The translations under genes and the position numbers were made by a program. A stretch of DNA of 64,000 bases from Warburgia ugandensis (taxonomy: Eukaryota > Streptophyta > Magnoliopsida > Canellales > Canellaceae): positions 43,107,729 through 43,171,728 of the forward strand of contig CP141133.1 of assembly GCA_035236585.1 (NCBI GenBank), read 5' to 3'. The notes beneath the pieces were generated by a model. That model had not been told where the DNA came from. It ran no database searches and was given only the letters and a program-made list of their open reading frames with translations. This document shows, one piece after another, positions 37,148-49,800 of the stretch. How positions within the stretch are numbered: the stretch's first letter is position 1; every line of letters begins with the position of its first letter.

Positions 37148-37166
37148 TGAGTATACACTATACTCA
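37148..37166 (-). other. Perfect hairpin in the solo LTR
   Basis: TGAGTATACACTATACTCA: 8-bp arms around a 3-nt loop. It lies about 400 bp from the 3' end of the LTR, as does the differently sequenced hairpin of family L. Confidence 0.7.
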
Positions 37167-37697
37167 GTAGGAGTCTATCACTACTAGTTTTACAATGCAT
37201 GTTATGTTTAAAATCATATGCTCTTTAAAACATGTGCATGTTCAAACACTCATGTTCAATATCGATATTAAAAACCATTGTCGAATCGGAATACTAACGA
37301 CTTAACGAATCACATAATCCAAGTCGAAAGTATCATATATATCACAAACATAATGATATGCATAAGATGCTCAACTAAATCCAACTCATGGATATATGGT
37401 ATGGTCGACCAACCTCATGTCATGCCATATGCAATGCAAGTAAATCCGCAAAACATAGGGCCCACTATGCCCACGACCTCACCGCCATGTGGTCCCCGGG
37501 TACTTAGGGACATAGGGTCATAGCCTCCACGGGGCATATGACACTTATTCGTCGTAAATCATGCAATTTATGCAATCGGTTGCAAAACATGCATGCAATG
37601 CATAAAATCTGCTCATGCTAGTATCGCATTCAAAGTCATAACCCTGCCTAGAAGCACGGCCTAGAAGCACACTAGAAGCCTTTCAGCTCTCTCTGGC

Positions 37698-37767
37698 CCG
37701 CCCTCATCGACCCTCCCTCATTGGCCCGCCCTCATCGGCCTGCCCTCATCAGCCCGCCCTCACCGGC
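37698..37767 (+). repeat. 14-bp minisatellite, five copies
   Basis: Five consecutive 14-bp units resembling CCGCCCTCATCGGC, with a few substitutions, inside the solo LTR. Confidence 0.9.
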
Positions 37768-38261
37768 CAAAGCTACACTTATCATGCAATATATGCAATC
37801 GTTTGCAAAACATGTTTATGCATAATGTATTTATCATATGCATGCTGAATTTATTTATAAAATTAAGTCATGCTAAACAAGTCATATAACTGATACTTAA
37901 AACATGCATTCTCAAAACAATCATGGGCTCATTTTAAAAGTCTAATAGCGATAGAGCACCTACCTCGAAGTCTCCTGGAGTCGCGTCCTTCATCACTCAA
38001 CCCGACCCTAGGTCTCATTTATAAACTCCTGGATATGAATGGATAACAAGGAGTCCTTATCAATTTCAATCTATTTAGAAATTAGATCACTAGATCTGCC
38101 TTTTAGGGTCCATGGGTCCTTGCCTAATTCATTGTCAGGCTAGATCCTATGATATGGATCTACTATTCAATGGTTAAACTCTGTAAATTGTCCTCTGATC
38201 CTAACTTTATAGTCTCATTAGGTCCGCGCATCGTGGTTTCCATGACGTGTGAGCGCCCTCG

Positions 38262-38510
38262 TCGAACCAGGACCCATGCCTACACGTCGTGCACCCAAAG
38301 GCCTTGCCAGGGACCGTGTTTGCATGCACACATGCATGCCTAAGCGATGCGCTATGACGCACGTCCTGGATGGCATTGCACGGACGCACCTTTGGTGTAG
38401 CATGACTCATCTTAGCTCCCAAGGCACCCCATGCATCTTGGTCAAGCCAGGACCCGTGCCCCACGTCGCACGCGCACCCGAAGGCAGCACCAGGGACAGT
38501 GTACGCACTG
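38262..38510 (+). repeat. Imperfect duplication of about 183 bp in the GC-rich part of the solo LTR
   Basis: The text CCAGGACCCATGCC, then CACGTCGTGCACCC and GCCAGGGACCGTG from about 38266, recurs with changes from about 38448. Overlapping frames on both strands here (38207-38578, 38249-38548, 38615-39099) arise from GC richness and are not genes. Confidence 0.7.
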
Positions 38511-39480
38511 TCGTACCTTCCCAGGGACCCTGTCCCAAGCGCACATGAAGCATGGCGTCCCTGGGACGCCTTGTTCACACAGAGCCGGATGAAACCGGCT
38601 AGGACGTTTTTCGGCTAGGAAAATCGGCTAGAAAAACCAAACCCAGCATGGATCTGGCCTAGGGAAGTAAAACGGAGAGAAAAGGGAGAGAGAAGCCTAC
38701 CTGGGTAGCCTAGGGAGCGCCTATCGCCGGTGGTAGACCCCCGTTCTGGTTCTGAAACTCCATGCCACCGGAAAACTCGACGAAGGGAAAAACCCAGTTT
38801 TTGGGTGATGCCAGGGAAGAAATGGGGAAGAGAAAGAAGGGAAATGGCTGGCCTGAAGCACCTGGCCGTTGCCGAAAAATGCAGGGAAGCTGGAGACGGG
38901 TTTCTGATTTTTGCCAGAAACCCCAGCCCCAAATGGCCAGAAAAATCGTGTTTCGAAGAGGGGGGAGATAGGGCTTTTTATAGCCTTGATATGGCGGTGC
39001 TGCCAATGGCGGTGCCGTCATTGGCGGTGGCAGAATCCTCAGGAAACTAGGGTTTCTAGAGAAATCTAGAGGAAGAAGAAGACGGGGTGCCGTTATCAAA
39101 ATGGCCCCCTGCGTTTTCTGTCTTTTTCGTTTTTAGTTTTAAATTACAGAAATGCCCCTAATCTTTAAACGGCCGTAACTTCTTCATACAAACTCCGTTT
39201 TCGGCGTTCTTTGAGGCGTTTGATTCCATTTTTTTAGTACCAAGTTTCCTTAAAAATTCCTTCATTTACTATTTTAAATAAAGTAAAACATTTAACACAG
39301 TTCATTTCCTATAGAATGTCCGATTTAATAGCGTAAATTGCTCGGGGCATTACAAGTTTAGTATGAGAAAGTTTCATAATTTGGTTTTAGAAAGTTCTTC
39401 TTTTAGGAAGTTTCTAATTCTACTTTAGGAAAGTTTCCTTAAGTTGATTAGTTTAATTTATGATTGTTTTGCATTAATTT

Positions 39481-39604
39481 CTTTTGTTATATTCATGTTA
39501 GTTAGATAAGTTTCTAATTTCATTGCTTAGTCTTAGTTTTTTCTTTTGTTATGTTCATGTTAGTTAGATAAGTTTCTAATTTCATTGCTTAGTCTTAGTT
39601 TTGG
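39481..39604 (+). repeat. 62-bp tandem duplication
   Basis: The text starting CTTTTGTTAT at 39481 starts again at 39543 with about one difference. It is a recent duplication inside the LTR. Confidence 0.93.
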
Positions 39605-39710
39605 TAATTTTCCTTTAATTCTAGCTATTAATTTCATGCATCTTTATCTTTTATGCACTTTAATTTCCTAATTGAACCAAATGAATATCTCTCTTTAGTT
39701 GAAGTTAAGC

Positions 39711-40070
39711 ATTTTAAATAAGATCTATCCAACATATAAATTTATGAGATTCGTCGTGGGTTTGACCTCTCTCAGGTGTAATACTACTTTGATTCATGTG
39801 CTTGCAAGTAGTTTTAAAGATACACCAAGCACTTTAAATAAGATCCATCCAACATACAAATTTATGAGATTCCTCATCTATTTGACCTCTCTCGAGTGCA
39901 ATACTACTTTGATTCGTGTGCTTGCAAATAGTTTAAAAGATACACCAAGCACTTTAAATAAGATCCATCCAACATACAAATTCATGAGATTCCTCGTCTG
40001 TTCGACCTCTCTCACATGCAATACAACTTTGATTCATGTGCTTATGAGGGTTTTCAAAGCCACACCAGGC
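39711..40070 (+). repeat. Three tandem 120-bp copies of an LTR terminus
   Basis: Copies start at 39711, 39831 and 39951, exactly 120 bp apart. Each has the terminal LTR pattern GAGATTC, then GACCTCTCTC, then CTTTGATTC and GTGCTTG. Because 120 is a multiple of three, a 124-codon frame runs through all copies (39699-40073). I take that frame as a by-product of the period. Confidence 0.92.
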
Positions 40071-42680
40071 TGACCCAAGTGTTGTTAGATATGGGGTATA
40101 TAATGCCAACACCTAAAAGCATAAGTACTTCATCTCTCACAACTTCCTTCATATGTGGATTTAGACTTCTTTGTGTTTCCCTAAATGGTTTAGAGTTCTC
40201 TTCCATGTGAATCCTATGCATACACACAACTAGACTAATCCCCTTTATATCTACTATGGTCCACCCTAGAGCAGTCTTATGTTCTTTGAGAACATTAATA
40301 AGTTTTCCTTCCTGTTCGTAGTCTAAATTTGATGCTATAATGATAGGTAAGGATTCATCTGGGGGTAAGAGTATTTGAGATTATCTGGTAGGAGGTTTTA
40401 GGACTAGACAAGGTGGTTGCTCTATAGAAGGTAGAGGGATAGATTTTGATAGAGGGAGTGGTTTCACATGAGGTCCACATTTGAAGGTATCCATGATTGG
40501 TGCTACATCTAACATATTATTTACCTCCACAATGGTCTGGTCAATATCCAGATCACAATTAAGGAGCAGTAAACATGCTTTCAATGGATCTGGGATGATA
40601 ATGATGGATTAGTATCTAAAATTAGACCTTCAATTAAATTTACTTCATAGGAGTCATCCAAGTCTAAGTGTTGATGATCAGCGCAAAGACATTGAGCTTA
40701 ACTTTCATAATGCCAAAAGACCACTTCAACACCATTCCTATAATTTATGATGGCATTGGATATCACCAAGAATGGATGTCTAAGTATGATCAAAATTTGA
40801 CTCTGGTGTCAAGTATAAGTCAAGTGTCCAATACAATGAAATTCACAAGATAGTAAAACTGGTCAACCTATATCAAAACATCCACAACCATACCAAGTGA
40901 CATCTATCTGCCAATTGCAATGTGGTGCTAGTTGGTTTGAGGTCGCTGTTCTTTAGTTTCTCATAGACGAAATATGGCAACAAATTAACACTAGCTCGTA
41001 AATCAATGAGGGTCCTATCGATAATATGATTTCCAATGGCATAAGAAATGGGAGGACAACCTGGGTCGCTAAACTTTAGTGGGGTCTAGTGCTAGATTAA
41101 AATGCTCACTTACTCAGTGAGGAAAGCTTTCTTTTACACCTTTAACTTTCTCTTGTGTGTAGAGCTGTTTTAAGAACTTGGCATAAGTAAGAATATCTTC
41201 AAATAGAATTGAGCAACAGGATATTAACTTGCACATCCTTGAATACATCCATTAGCTCATTGAAATTTGTTCCTTTCTTAAACTTGTTTAGTAACTAAAG
41301 AAATGGAGCTTTAGGCAGATAGGGTGCCACCACTATAGGTTCATTAGGAGATTTTGTATCTTCTCTTTCTCTTGCATTGTTACTAGTTCCTTCTCCTCTA
41401 TAGTTTCCTTAGTTGGCCCTATTGATGGCCACTCCTAATGGTTGTTATGGACAATGGTGGGTCAATGAACACTCTATTGGATGGATAGGTTGTAATTAAA
41501 TGGGCTGGACTATAACAAATAGCACAGACCTCCTATGGAGGCTAAGTGGATGTAGTAGAAGCTATAAAGGTCTAAAACATATTTTTAAATTTGTTCACTC
41601 TTCCACCCAAGGAATCAAACTTGTCTATTCTTTCATTCACTGTGTCGAGCTTGTAATATACATCTATGTACACTCCTATTTCATACATACTTCTTTGGAG
41701 GCTGGGTATTTCTCTCTCTCATGTTAGAATAATCTCATTACTCGAAATTATTAGCTAAATTTTAGGAAAAATTCCCAGGCCTCCCTCTCATCCTTCATCA
41801 TGAGGGCCCCTCAACTCGCTACATTGACCATTTGTTTATTTTGAGGCATCCATGAAAGGTACACATTTATAGGAATTCATGCTACCATTCCCAGCATTCA
41901 TAGTATTGTCTGTCATCTCTTTGCTGGAAGTAAATAATTTCCCTCAAAAGGGCATTCATTTTATGAATAGAGAAGATTTTGTTCAAAAACTTCCTAGGCG
42001 CTTAGTCCCATGTTTTGATGGAACCAGCCTCTAAAGAATTTAGACATGACTTGGCTTTATCCTCCAGTGAGAATGCAAACAACCTAAGACTAATTGAGTC
42101 ATCTAAAACATTTCAAAACCTATAGGTAGCACAAATATCAAGGAATTCCTCAATATGTAGGTATGGATCCTCTCTTTCACAACGGTAAAATGTGGGGAGT
42201 AACTGAATGACTCGAGGTTCAAGTTCAAAATGGTCTACATTTGTAGCTAGCAATATGATGCATGAAGGGGTATTAAGCTGGAGTGGCACATAGAAATCTT
42301 TAATTGCCTTACACTCAACTTTTAGAGGTGGTTCAGCCATGGGGTTTGGAACTTAGTTTCTCACCCCTTGCCTATGGGTACACTCAATCTCTCAATCCAA
42401 TGGTACTAACTCAACATTTTGAGATCGACATCCATGCATGCACTAAAATAAAACTAGATAATTGAACCTAAAAATATCCGGACCTAATTCTATACGATGT
42501 GCAATCAGTCCTAATGGTTTGCTAATGGAGCTGATTTGATGATCTTCGTTAATGTGCAGGGTGGTAGCTTTTTAGACCTAAATCTAGACAACTCCACCTT
42601 TTCTCCAGGCCCAACATTCGTTTACCAGTTAGGTTCTACTCTAAAGTGGTTAATACAATCACCATGTTAGGAGGTGTTTA
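40071..42680 (-). mobile_element. Inverted Athila fragment: leader, gag and protease to RT start
   Basis: On the minus strand it matches the plus-strand Athila copy: leader text at 42600-42680; gag near 41700-42340 (start MAEPPLKVE, then DFYVPLQLNTPS and FLDICATYRF); protease near 40600-41150; and the linker at 40381-40584 (DVAPIMDTFKCGPHVKPLP against DVAPIMDTSKWGPYVEPLP in the linker of the other copy at about 24040). It stops at 40071 just inside RT, at the point equivalent to about 24480. It is broken in many places. The left partner is lost to recombination, and the right end is cut by a chromovirus LTR inserted in its leader. Confidence 0.88.
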
Positions 42681-43033
42681 TGTAACAACCCTATATTTTA
42701 TTTTGGTTTAAATCAAAATGGGAGTGAAGATTAAAATTTCATTGAAATCAAGATGTCAAAAGTAAACTTACAAAAGACTTCGAATTTGACTTTGAAACCT
42801 TAAAAATTAGAATGTATGTGACGAGCTTTCCAACAACACTAATTTGGCATGAAACAAAAGATAAAGATAGAAAAGATCAAAATTTTACTATATAAAATAG
42901 GGAGCCAAATTGATAATGGCACCCCCTCTCCATTGATGGGCGCCACACGATGGCCTACCAATAGGAGCTCGATGTGTGGAGCACTACTCCTAGCTGCCAG
43001 TCATGTAGGGAAGATGCCAACAGAGTTCACCAC

Positions 43034-43108
<75 letters not shown>

Positions 43109-45816
43109 GTTACCCATGTTTCCATGGACAGTCGGCATTGGCAACAACACCAGTAGCATAGGTAAGAAACCCACTTGCATAGACCTTCTCCCTTTCCTTT
43201 CTCTCTTTTTCCCTCTCCTCTCTCACTCTATCTCTTTCACCTTCATCTCCTCCCATCACTAACAATCATGAAAAACCCACTTCAGTTTTCATTAGTTTTT
43301 TCCCTTTTTTTCAACATTAAACGCTATAAAATCACTCCATAATTTTAGAGAGTGAAGGTAAAAATGAGATCTACAATACCCATGTTTCATTTACCTCAAA
43401 AAATGACATTTTTAGCATTGTAACAATTATGGGCGGCGACCATTTTTTGGTCATCTTCTCCGACAACAGTGACCATCCAACACTAGCGACCATCTTTCGA
43501 CAAGGACAAAATGTGAAAAATTACACAAACAGAATCCTCACAAAATGAATTATGCATCAGTGTTATGGAAGGCTCAATCGAAGATCATCTGACCATTGAA
43601 TTTTTTATCTCAATACGATGCATGAATAGTGATAGATCTACAAATCTAATGATTAAAAACATGATTAGATAGTAGATCTATCAATCTAATGATATGAATT
43701 GCATGTTAAAGACATTTTGGGTTAGAAGCAATAATTGAAAAGCTTATTAAATGTATAAAAGATGATCAAACTATTAAATTATAGATCTATCATTCTAGTG
43801 CTTAGATTTATGTAATTTAGACTTGGAACATTAGATTTGACTGATCGATGTATGAAATTGACTTTCCCAACACCCAAAGATATGTGATCTAAGGTTAAAC
43901 GACAAATCAAGGACAATTTGACTGTTCAAATTGGAATTTTATTGTATAAATCCATGATCAAGAGACAAAAATATGATATTTATTTCATATTTCTTAGATT
44001 AATGCTTGATTGATGATTAAAGCCATGATATGTGATTTCTAATTATCAATCAACATCCAAATTTATCTATAATTGATTTTGGTGTATCTAAACCATTAAA
44101 TTGAGTTGGGAAAAATCTAAGATTGCTAAGTTTTCACACATATATTGCACATATGCATTGTTTGGTTAAATACATGTAATTACTACACTTAAATTGTAGT
44201 TGATGAAATATTTTGAGGTTGTAAGTATATCATCCTTATAATTTAAATTATATGATGACACTTATATTAATTGTGAGTGAGATTGTTTGGAGACAGAGTC
44301 TCCATTTTTATTTAAACATGAAATGATGACTATCAGGTGAATCACATCACATGTGTTAAATGTGCATTATCCTATAAACAGGGAATACTCTGTCAGCTTT
44401 TTTTATAAATATAAAGGGATTTTATGATTATACTTGAAATGATAAGGTGCATAGCATGAGTTGAGTTATAACTAAATTTTGTGAATTATGTATATTTGAC
44501 ATCTCATTCGCATTTAAATGAAAATTTTATATTGTTAAAACCATGATTAGGATTTGATTATGTCAACTGTGGGTGACTAATATGTCGCTAAGGGAACAAT
44601 TGTAATTAGATTTTTCTTGCATTGACTTGCCAAGGATTTGTTTCAAAATAGGCACTTTTGCCTAGTGAACCCTATGATAGGAGGATTATAAGATCGCCAC
44701 CCACCTTTTAAAAGTTGATATTTTGACACCAAGCCCAAGTGGCTAGATTTCGAGTGTGGTATCATGAGAAGGCTACACTGCATGCTCTGTTCTCCTCACA
44801 TGCGAGATGATAATAAGTCTCACATAGTTAGTGTTAGCATTTGAGCATGCGGTGTCCCACTATTGGGCAATTATCGCAACATAATGATCCATGTATTCTT
44901 TTCCTACAGTGTCCTATGATTGGGCAATTGCTGTAGTGATGCGGTGTCTCATGATAGGGTGGTTGCTATAGGTTCTTTTCTTTTTTTTGGGCATCATGTA
45001 GGTGATAGGGTCATAGATACCCTAACCACTAGGCATGACGACGCCTTGAATGATTTGAGATTTGATATATCAATATTTGCATGTTGAGAATTGATATGTT
45101 TGGACTTAAATTGACAAGGACTTTCATATATGAGATTTAAATTAAGGTTTTAATGCTTAACTAATTTATCGTTGATTTTGCGCACTTGTTTAATGAGTAC
45201 TCTTTTGGTGTCAACATATCACATTAATCTTACACTTATATTGTACTCGGCTGAATGGTTAAACTGAAACCTTTTATGGAACTTTGAAAAGTATGTATGA
45301 ATTTATATTGATAAACCTTAGGAACCATACCTAAGGATGTTTCACCATGTACATGAGTGCATGAATGCAAATTTACATTGATTTATATTTCCCCTATACT
45401 CACCCCACAAACCCTATAGATAAATGTGAAGAAGAGAAAGGCAAGAGTGTTGACACCAGGTGCTCTGAATAGTCAAGGAGAGTATAGACAGTGTATGTAT
45501 GATCTATACATTTTATAGATGTTGTGAGACAATTGAGTAATAATGTAAATATGATATTTAGTTTAAACATGTATAAATATGTTTAATGAATTATGTGGAA
45601 AAGATAATTTTTAACTTGTCATATTTGAATGTAAAATTGTTTGATTTTAGAACTCATGAATGTATTTTGATCACTCAAATGACGCTCGGGGTTTTCTGAA
45701 AAGTCTTTTCAAAGAAAAATGTTTTTTCTGTTTATTTTCTAAAAGAAATTTTAAAATAGGGATCATGCCTTTCAAAAATAATTAATAAAAGTCATTTGGA
45801 GACCCGAGTCATCACA
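42681..45816 (+). mobile_element. 5' LTR of the chromovirus
   Basis: 3136 bp, starting TGTAACAACCC and ending GACCCGAGTCATCACA. It contains a long (CT)n run. The frames at 42849-43262 encode Ser/Leu repeats from that microsatellite and are not genes. Confidence 0.9.
43037..43106 (+). repeat. (CT)n microsatellite in the 5' LTR
   Basis: About 35 CT dinucleotides. The same site in the 3' LTR (50702-50751) has about 25. Confidence 0.97.
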
Positions 45817-45818
45817 AT

Positions 45819-45832
45819 TGCTATCGGAGCCC
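45819..45832 (+). other. Degenerate primer-binding site, initiator tRNA-Met type
   Basis: TGCTATCGGAGCCC resembles the common plant site TGGTATCAGAGCC, two bases after the LTR end. Confidence 0.8.
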
Positions 45833-45934
45833 AATTATTCCTTTTACAGCTAGTCCTACATGTCAAGAGATGGTTGTTTAGATGTGAGTTAAAAAGGTGA
45901 CTTATATGGAAATATGTTGTGAAATGTAAAACAG

Positions 45935-46700
45935 ATGCTTCTTGGAAAAGAGGTTGTAGGGTCTACTAGTTCTTCCACTGATTCCCCAAACGTGGAGGCT
46001 CATATGGCAGAGTTTATGGAACAGACAATGAAGAACTTTAAACAGTATATGCAGCAACAACAGGCTCAAGTTCAAACACCATCTGTACCAAACATTCTTG
46101 CATCGAGAACTGGTGACGGTAGTTAAGGAGGTAGTGCTAGCAAAATATATAAACTGCTAGAACAATTTTAGAAGATGGTTCCAGCATTTTCTGGGAAAGG
46201 TGAACTAGAAGCAACATAGGAATGGATATATCAGGTTGAGAAAGCCTTTGAGCTATGGAAATTCTAGAAGAGAAAAGGTGAAGATTGCCACTTTTACCTT
46301 CACAGGATAGGCTACTTTTTGGTGAAGGATAGAATAGAGGACTTATTTTACTTAACCAAGTAATGTTTTATGGGATGATTTTTTAAAGCTATTCTATGAT
46401 AAATACATCCTTCCCCATGTCCAAGCAAGAATGGAGAGAGAATTTTTGAACTTGCAGCAAGGAGATCTTACAATCTTATAGTACGAGAATAAGTTTATAG
46501 AGTTGAGGAGGTTTGCAGCAAATATTTGCACCTCAAATAAGAAAGTTGCTGAAAGATTTGTTCAAGGTTTACACTTGAGGTTGAAAAGTAAGGTTAAGGT
46601 GACACTACCTCATACCATAGTGAAAGCAGTGGAAATAGCTTCCATTTTTGTAGAGGAATACTTTCTTAATTAAGCAGAGTGGTGAGACAAAGAAAAATAT
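45935..46700 (+). pseudogene. Chromovirus gag region (fossil)
   Basis: It opens with an N-terminal Gln-rich segment (FKQYMQQQQAQVQTPSVPN). A capsid-like stretch near 46370-46600 includes the YDKYILPHVQARMEREFL type of text seen in Tekay gag. A zinc knuckle was not located. Broken in several places. Confidence 0.75.
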
Positions 46701-46849
46701 AGCACTATTCTTGGACCTCGAGTAGGGGTAAGTGCCCTTCTTCATCTTCTTCATGGGAGCCACATAGACACCAAGGACCATAGGCTGCCAAACAAAGAAG
46801 AGGGTCGAAAAGCAGATAGATGTGGTGAACAAGGATAATTTATGAATGC

Positions 46850-49800
46850 GTGCCTTGGGAGACAAATAGGCAGTGGGCCCAAGATAAAAAATATGCCTCG
46901 AATGCAAGGTCATGTATATGCGATCACTTATGAACAAGCCAGGGTCTCAAATGCAATGATTGAAGGTATCATTTTAATTTCAGATAGACATGCTAAAATT
47001 TTATTTAATCCAAGTTCCACGCATTCATTTATCTTTAGCATTTTTGCATCTTGTATGTGTTCACCTGTACATAATTTGGGATTTGGCTTGGATATAACTA
47101 CAACGGTAGGTGAATCAGCTACTAGTCATGAATTTCTCCAAGATGTACCTATTGAAATAGTGGGGAAGCAGTTGAAGGCCAATATCATTCTACTCGATAT
47201 GATGTATTTAATGTTATATTAGGAACGGATTGACTAACAACGAATTGGGTGACACCAGATTGTCATAGGAAGAAGATCATGTTCTGTGTACCTGAATAGA
47301 TAGTAATTTCATTCCAAGGGAGACTAGATACAAATGGTGTTTGTGTTATTTAGCCATGAAGGCAGCAAGACATATCTTAAAAGGATGTCAGGCCTTTTTG
47401 GCCAATGTAGTAGCAATGGATGCTGAACAACCTAAACTTGAGTATTTGGAAGTTGTTAGAGAATTTCAGGATGTTGTTCCTAAAGAACTTCTAGGATTAC
47501 CACCTAGGAGAGAAATTGATTTTGACATTGATCTTGTGCAAGATACAGCTCCTATTTCTAAGGCACCATATCAAATGGCTCCAGTAGAATTGAAAAGACA
47601 GTCGCAAGAATTATTAGATAGGGGTTTTATTAGACCCAATGTTTCACCTTGGGGAGAACCAGTTCTTTTTGTTAGGAAGAAAGATAGATCCATGCGGGTA
47701 TTGATTACCAAATGTTGAATAATGTTGTAGTAAAGAACAAGTATCCCTTGCCTCAAATTGATGACCTCTTCAAGTAGCTACAATCTACAACTATTTTCTC
47801 TAAGATTGATTTGAGGTCAAGATATCATCAATTGAGGATTAGAGAAGAAGACATTTCTAAAATGGCATTTAGGACTTGTTATGGTCACTACAAATTATTA
47901 GTTATGCTATTTGGACTAACAAATGCACCAGCTATGTTTATGGACCTCATGAATCGGGTCTTCAAATCATATTTGGATAAAATTGTCATAGTATTTGTAT
48001 ATGATATTTTGATTTATTCCACAAGCAAAGTAAAACATAGAGAACACCTATGCATTGTATTAAGTACTCTTCAAACTCATCGATTGTTTGTTAAATTTAG
48101 CAAGTGTGAGTTTTGGATAGAGCAGGTTAACTTTTTAGGTCATGTTATTTTCAAAAATGGAATTGCTGTGACCCAACAATAGTAGAGGCAGTGATCAATT
48201 CGAAAAGACCTAAATTCATGACAAAATTGGTAGTTTCCTGGGTCCAGCAGGATATTATCACAGATTCGTCAAAAGGTTTTCATGTATAGCCTTACCATTA
48301 ATTTCAATGACTAGAAAGGAGACATAGTTTATTTGGAGTGATGAATGTGAAGTGAGTTTCCAAGGATTAAAAAGGAGACTCTTGTCTACATCAATTTTGA
48401 TACTTCCTTTAAGCAGTGGAGGATTTGTTGTCTTTTGTAATACATCAAACAAAGGGCTAGGATGTGTATTGATGCAACATGATAAAGTGATTGCTTATGC
48501 TTCTCAACAATTGAAAACACATGAGAAGAATTATCCCACTCACAATTTGGATTTGGGAGCAGTAGTTCTTGCATTAAAAATTTGGAGACATTACCTGTAT
48601 GGTGAGAAATTTGAAGTTTTCACAGATCATAAAAGCCCCAAATATATTTTCTCTCAGTAGCATCTAATTATGAGGCAAAGAAGATGGATGGAATATTTAA
48701 AAGATTATGACTTCTCCATCCAATATCACCCAAGAAAGGCCAATGTAGTGTTCAATGCATTGAGACGGAAGACTTAGTGGTTAATAGCAGGTATGCTCTA
48801 CAAAACGTGAAAATTACTTCAACATATAATTGAATATAAACCAGACATTTAATACAAGTGTAAAGGATGATTTGTGACCAATTTAGCAGTGAAATCTACT
48901 ATAGTTGAGAAGGTTCTCCAGGCTTAGAAAGAAGACAAATATACATGTATTGATTAGTAAACCAGGGTTTACTCAAAGTTTAGACAAAGGTGTATGATTT
49001 TGTGAAAGATTGATAGTTCCATCAAATAAAGAGTTGAAACAAGAAATCCTTTAGGAGGCACATCACTCATGGTATGCCATTCACCCAGGGGGAACTAAGA
49101 TGTATTTAACTTAAAAATAAATTTTTGGTGGAATGGAATGAAAAAGGATGTATGAGAATGTGTGGTGAGGTGTTTAACCTACCAACAGGTAAAGTCTGAA
49201 CACCAGAGGCCAATAGGAATATTACAATCCCTAAATCTTCTGCAGTGGAAATTGGATAACATCATTATGGACTTCATTAGTGGGTGACCCAAGATGTCAA
49301 ATGAACATGACATGATTTGGTTGATTGACAAAGTTAGCTCATTTTCTCCCTATTCGACAGATGCAATCCTTAGACAGCTTGGCAAAGCTATTTATTAAAG
49401 AGATTATGAGCTTACAATGCACACCTGTAATTATTTTTTCATATAGAGATAGCAAATTTACCTCCAAGTTTTGGCAGAGTGTACAAGAAGGATTAGAATC
49501 TTCCTTGAGTTTCAGTACATCATTCCTCCCTCAAATAGACGGACAATCAGAAAGAAAAATCCAAACACTAGAAGATATATTGAGATCTTGTGTAATTGAA
49601 TGAAAAAGAAATTGGGATGAGAACCTTCCCCTCATTGAGTTCACATACAACAACAATTTTCATGCTAGCATCAGCATGGCACCTTATGAAGCACTATATG
49701 GAAGGTTGTGTCATTCTCCAACTTGTTGGAATGAGGTTGGGGAAAGACAATTAATGAAGAATTAGTGGAGCAATGTTCAAAGAAAATGAAAGTTGTTTGA

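Larger units (their letters stand above)
36756..39354 (-). mobile_element. Solo LTR, Tekay/Del-type chromovirus, with 5-bp target duplication
   Basis: On the minus strand it begins TGTAATGCCCCGAGC and ends GGGTCGTCACA, the TG...CA layout and terminal text of Tekay-type LTRs. The direct repeat AGTTT flanks it at 36751-36755 and 39355-39359. It is 2599 bp with no internal domain, so the element was reduced by LTR recombination. The part at about 38200-39110 is strikingly GC-rich for the window. The clean target duplication and intact ends point to a younger insertion than its host LTR. Confidence 0.92.
39355..40070 (+). mobile_element. End of the Athila-related LTR, with triplicated terminus
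   Basis: This resumes the LTR broken at 36755. It contains a 62-bp tandem duplication (39481-39604) and then three 120-bp copies of the LTR terminal text. It stops abruptly at 40070 against an inverted Athila fragment, without a primer-binding site. Confidence 0.7.

Noticed and set aside
38207-39099. Overlapping GC-rich frames on both strands
   Set aside because: GC-rich sequence lacks stops by chance, and the whole stretch lies inside a solo LTR.
39699-40073. A 124-codon protein with three internal repeats
   Set aside because: It is produced by a 120-bp tandem repeat of an LTR terminus; the period is a multiple of three.
42849-43262. A Ser/Leu-repeat protein
   Set aside because: It is the (CT)n microsatellite read in frame, inside an LTR.
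46605-46937. A 110-codon minus-strand gene
   Set aside because: It is antisense to the chromovirus gag and protease region and shows no domain.
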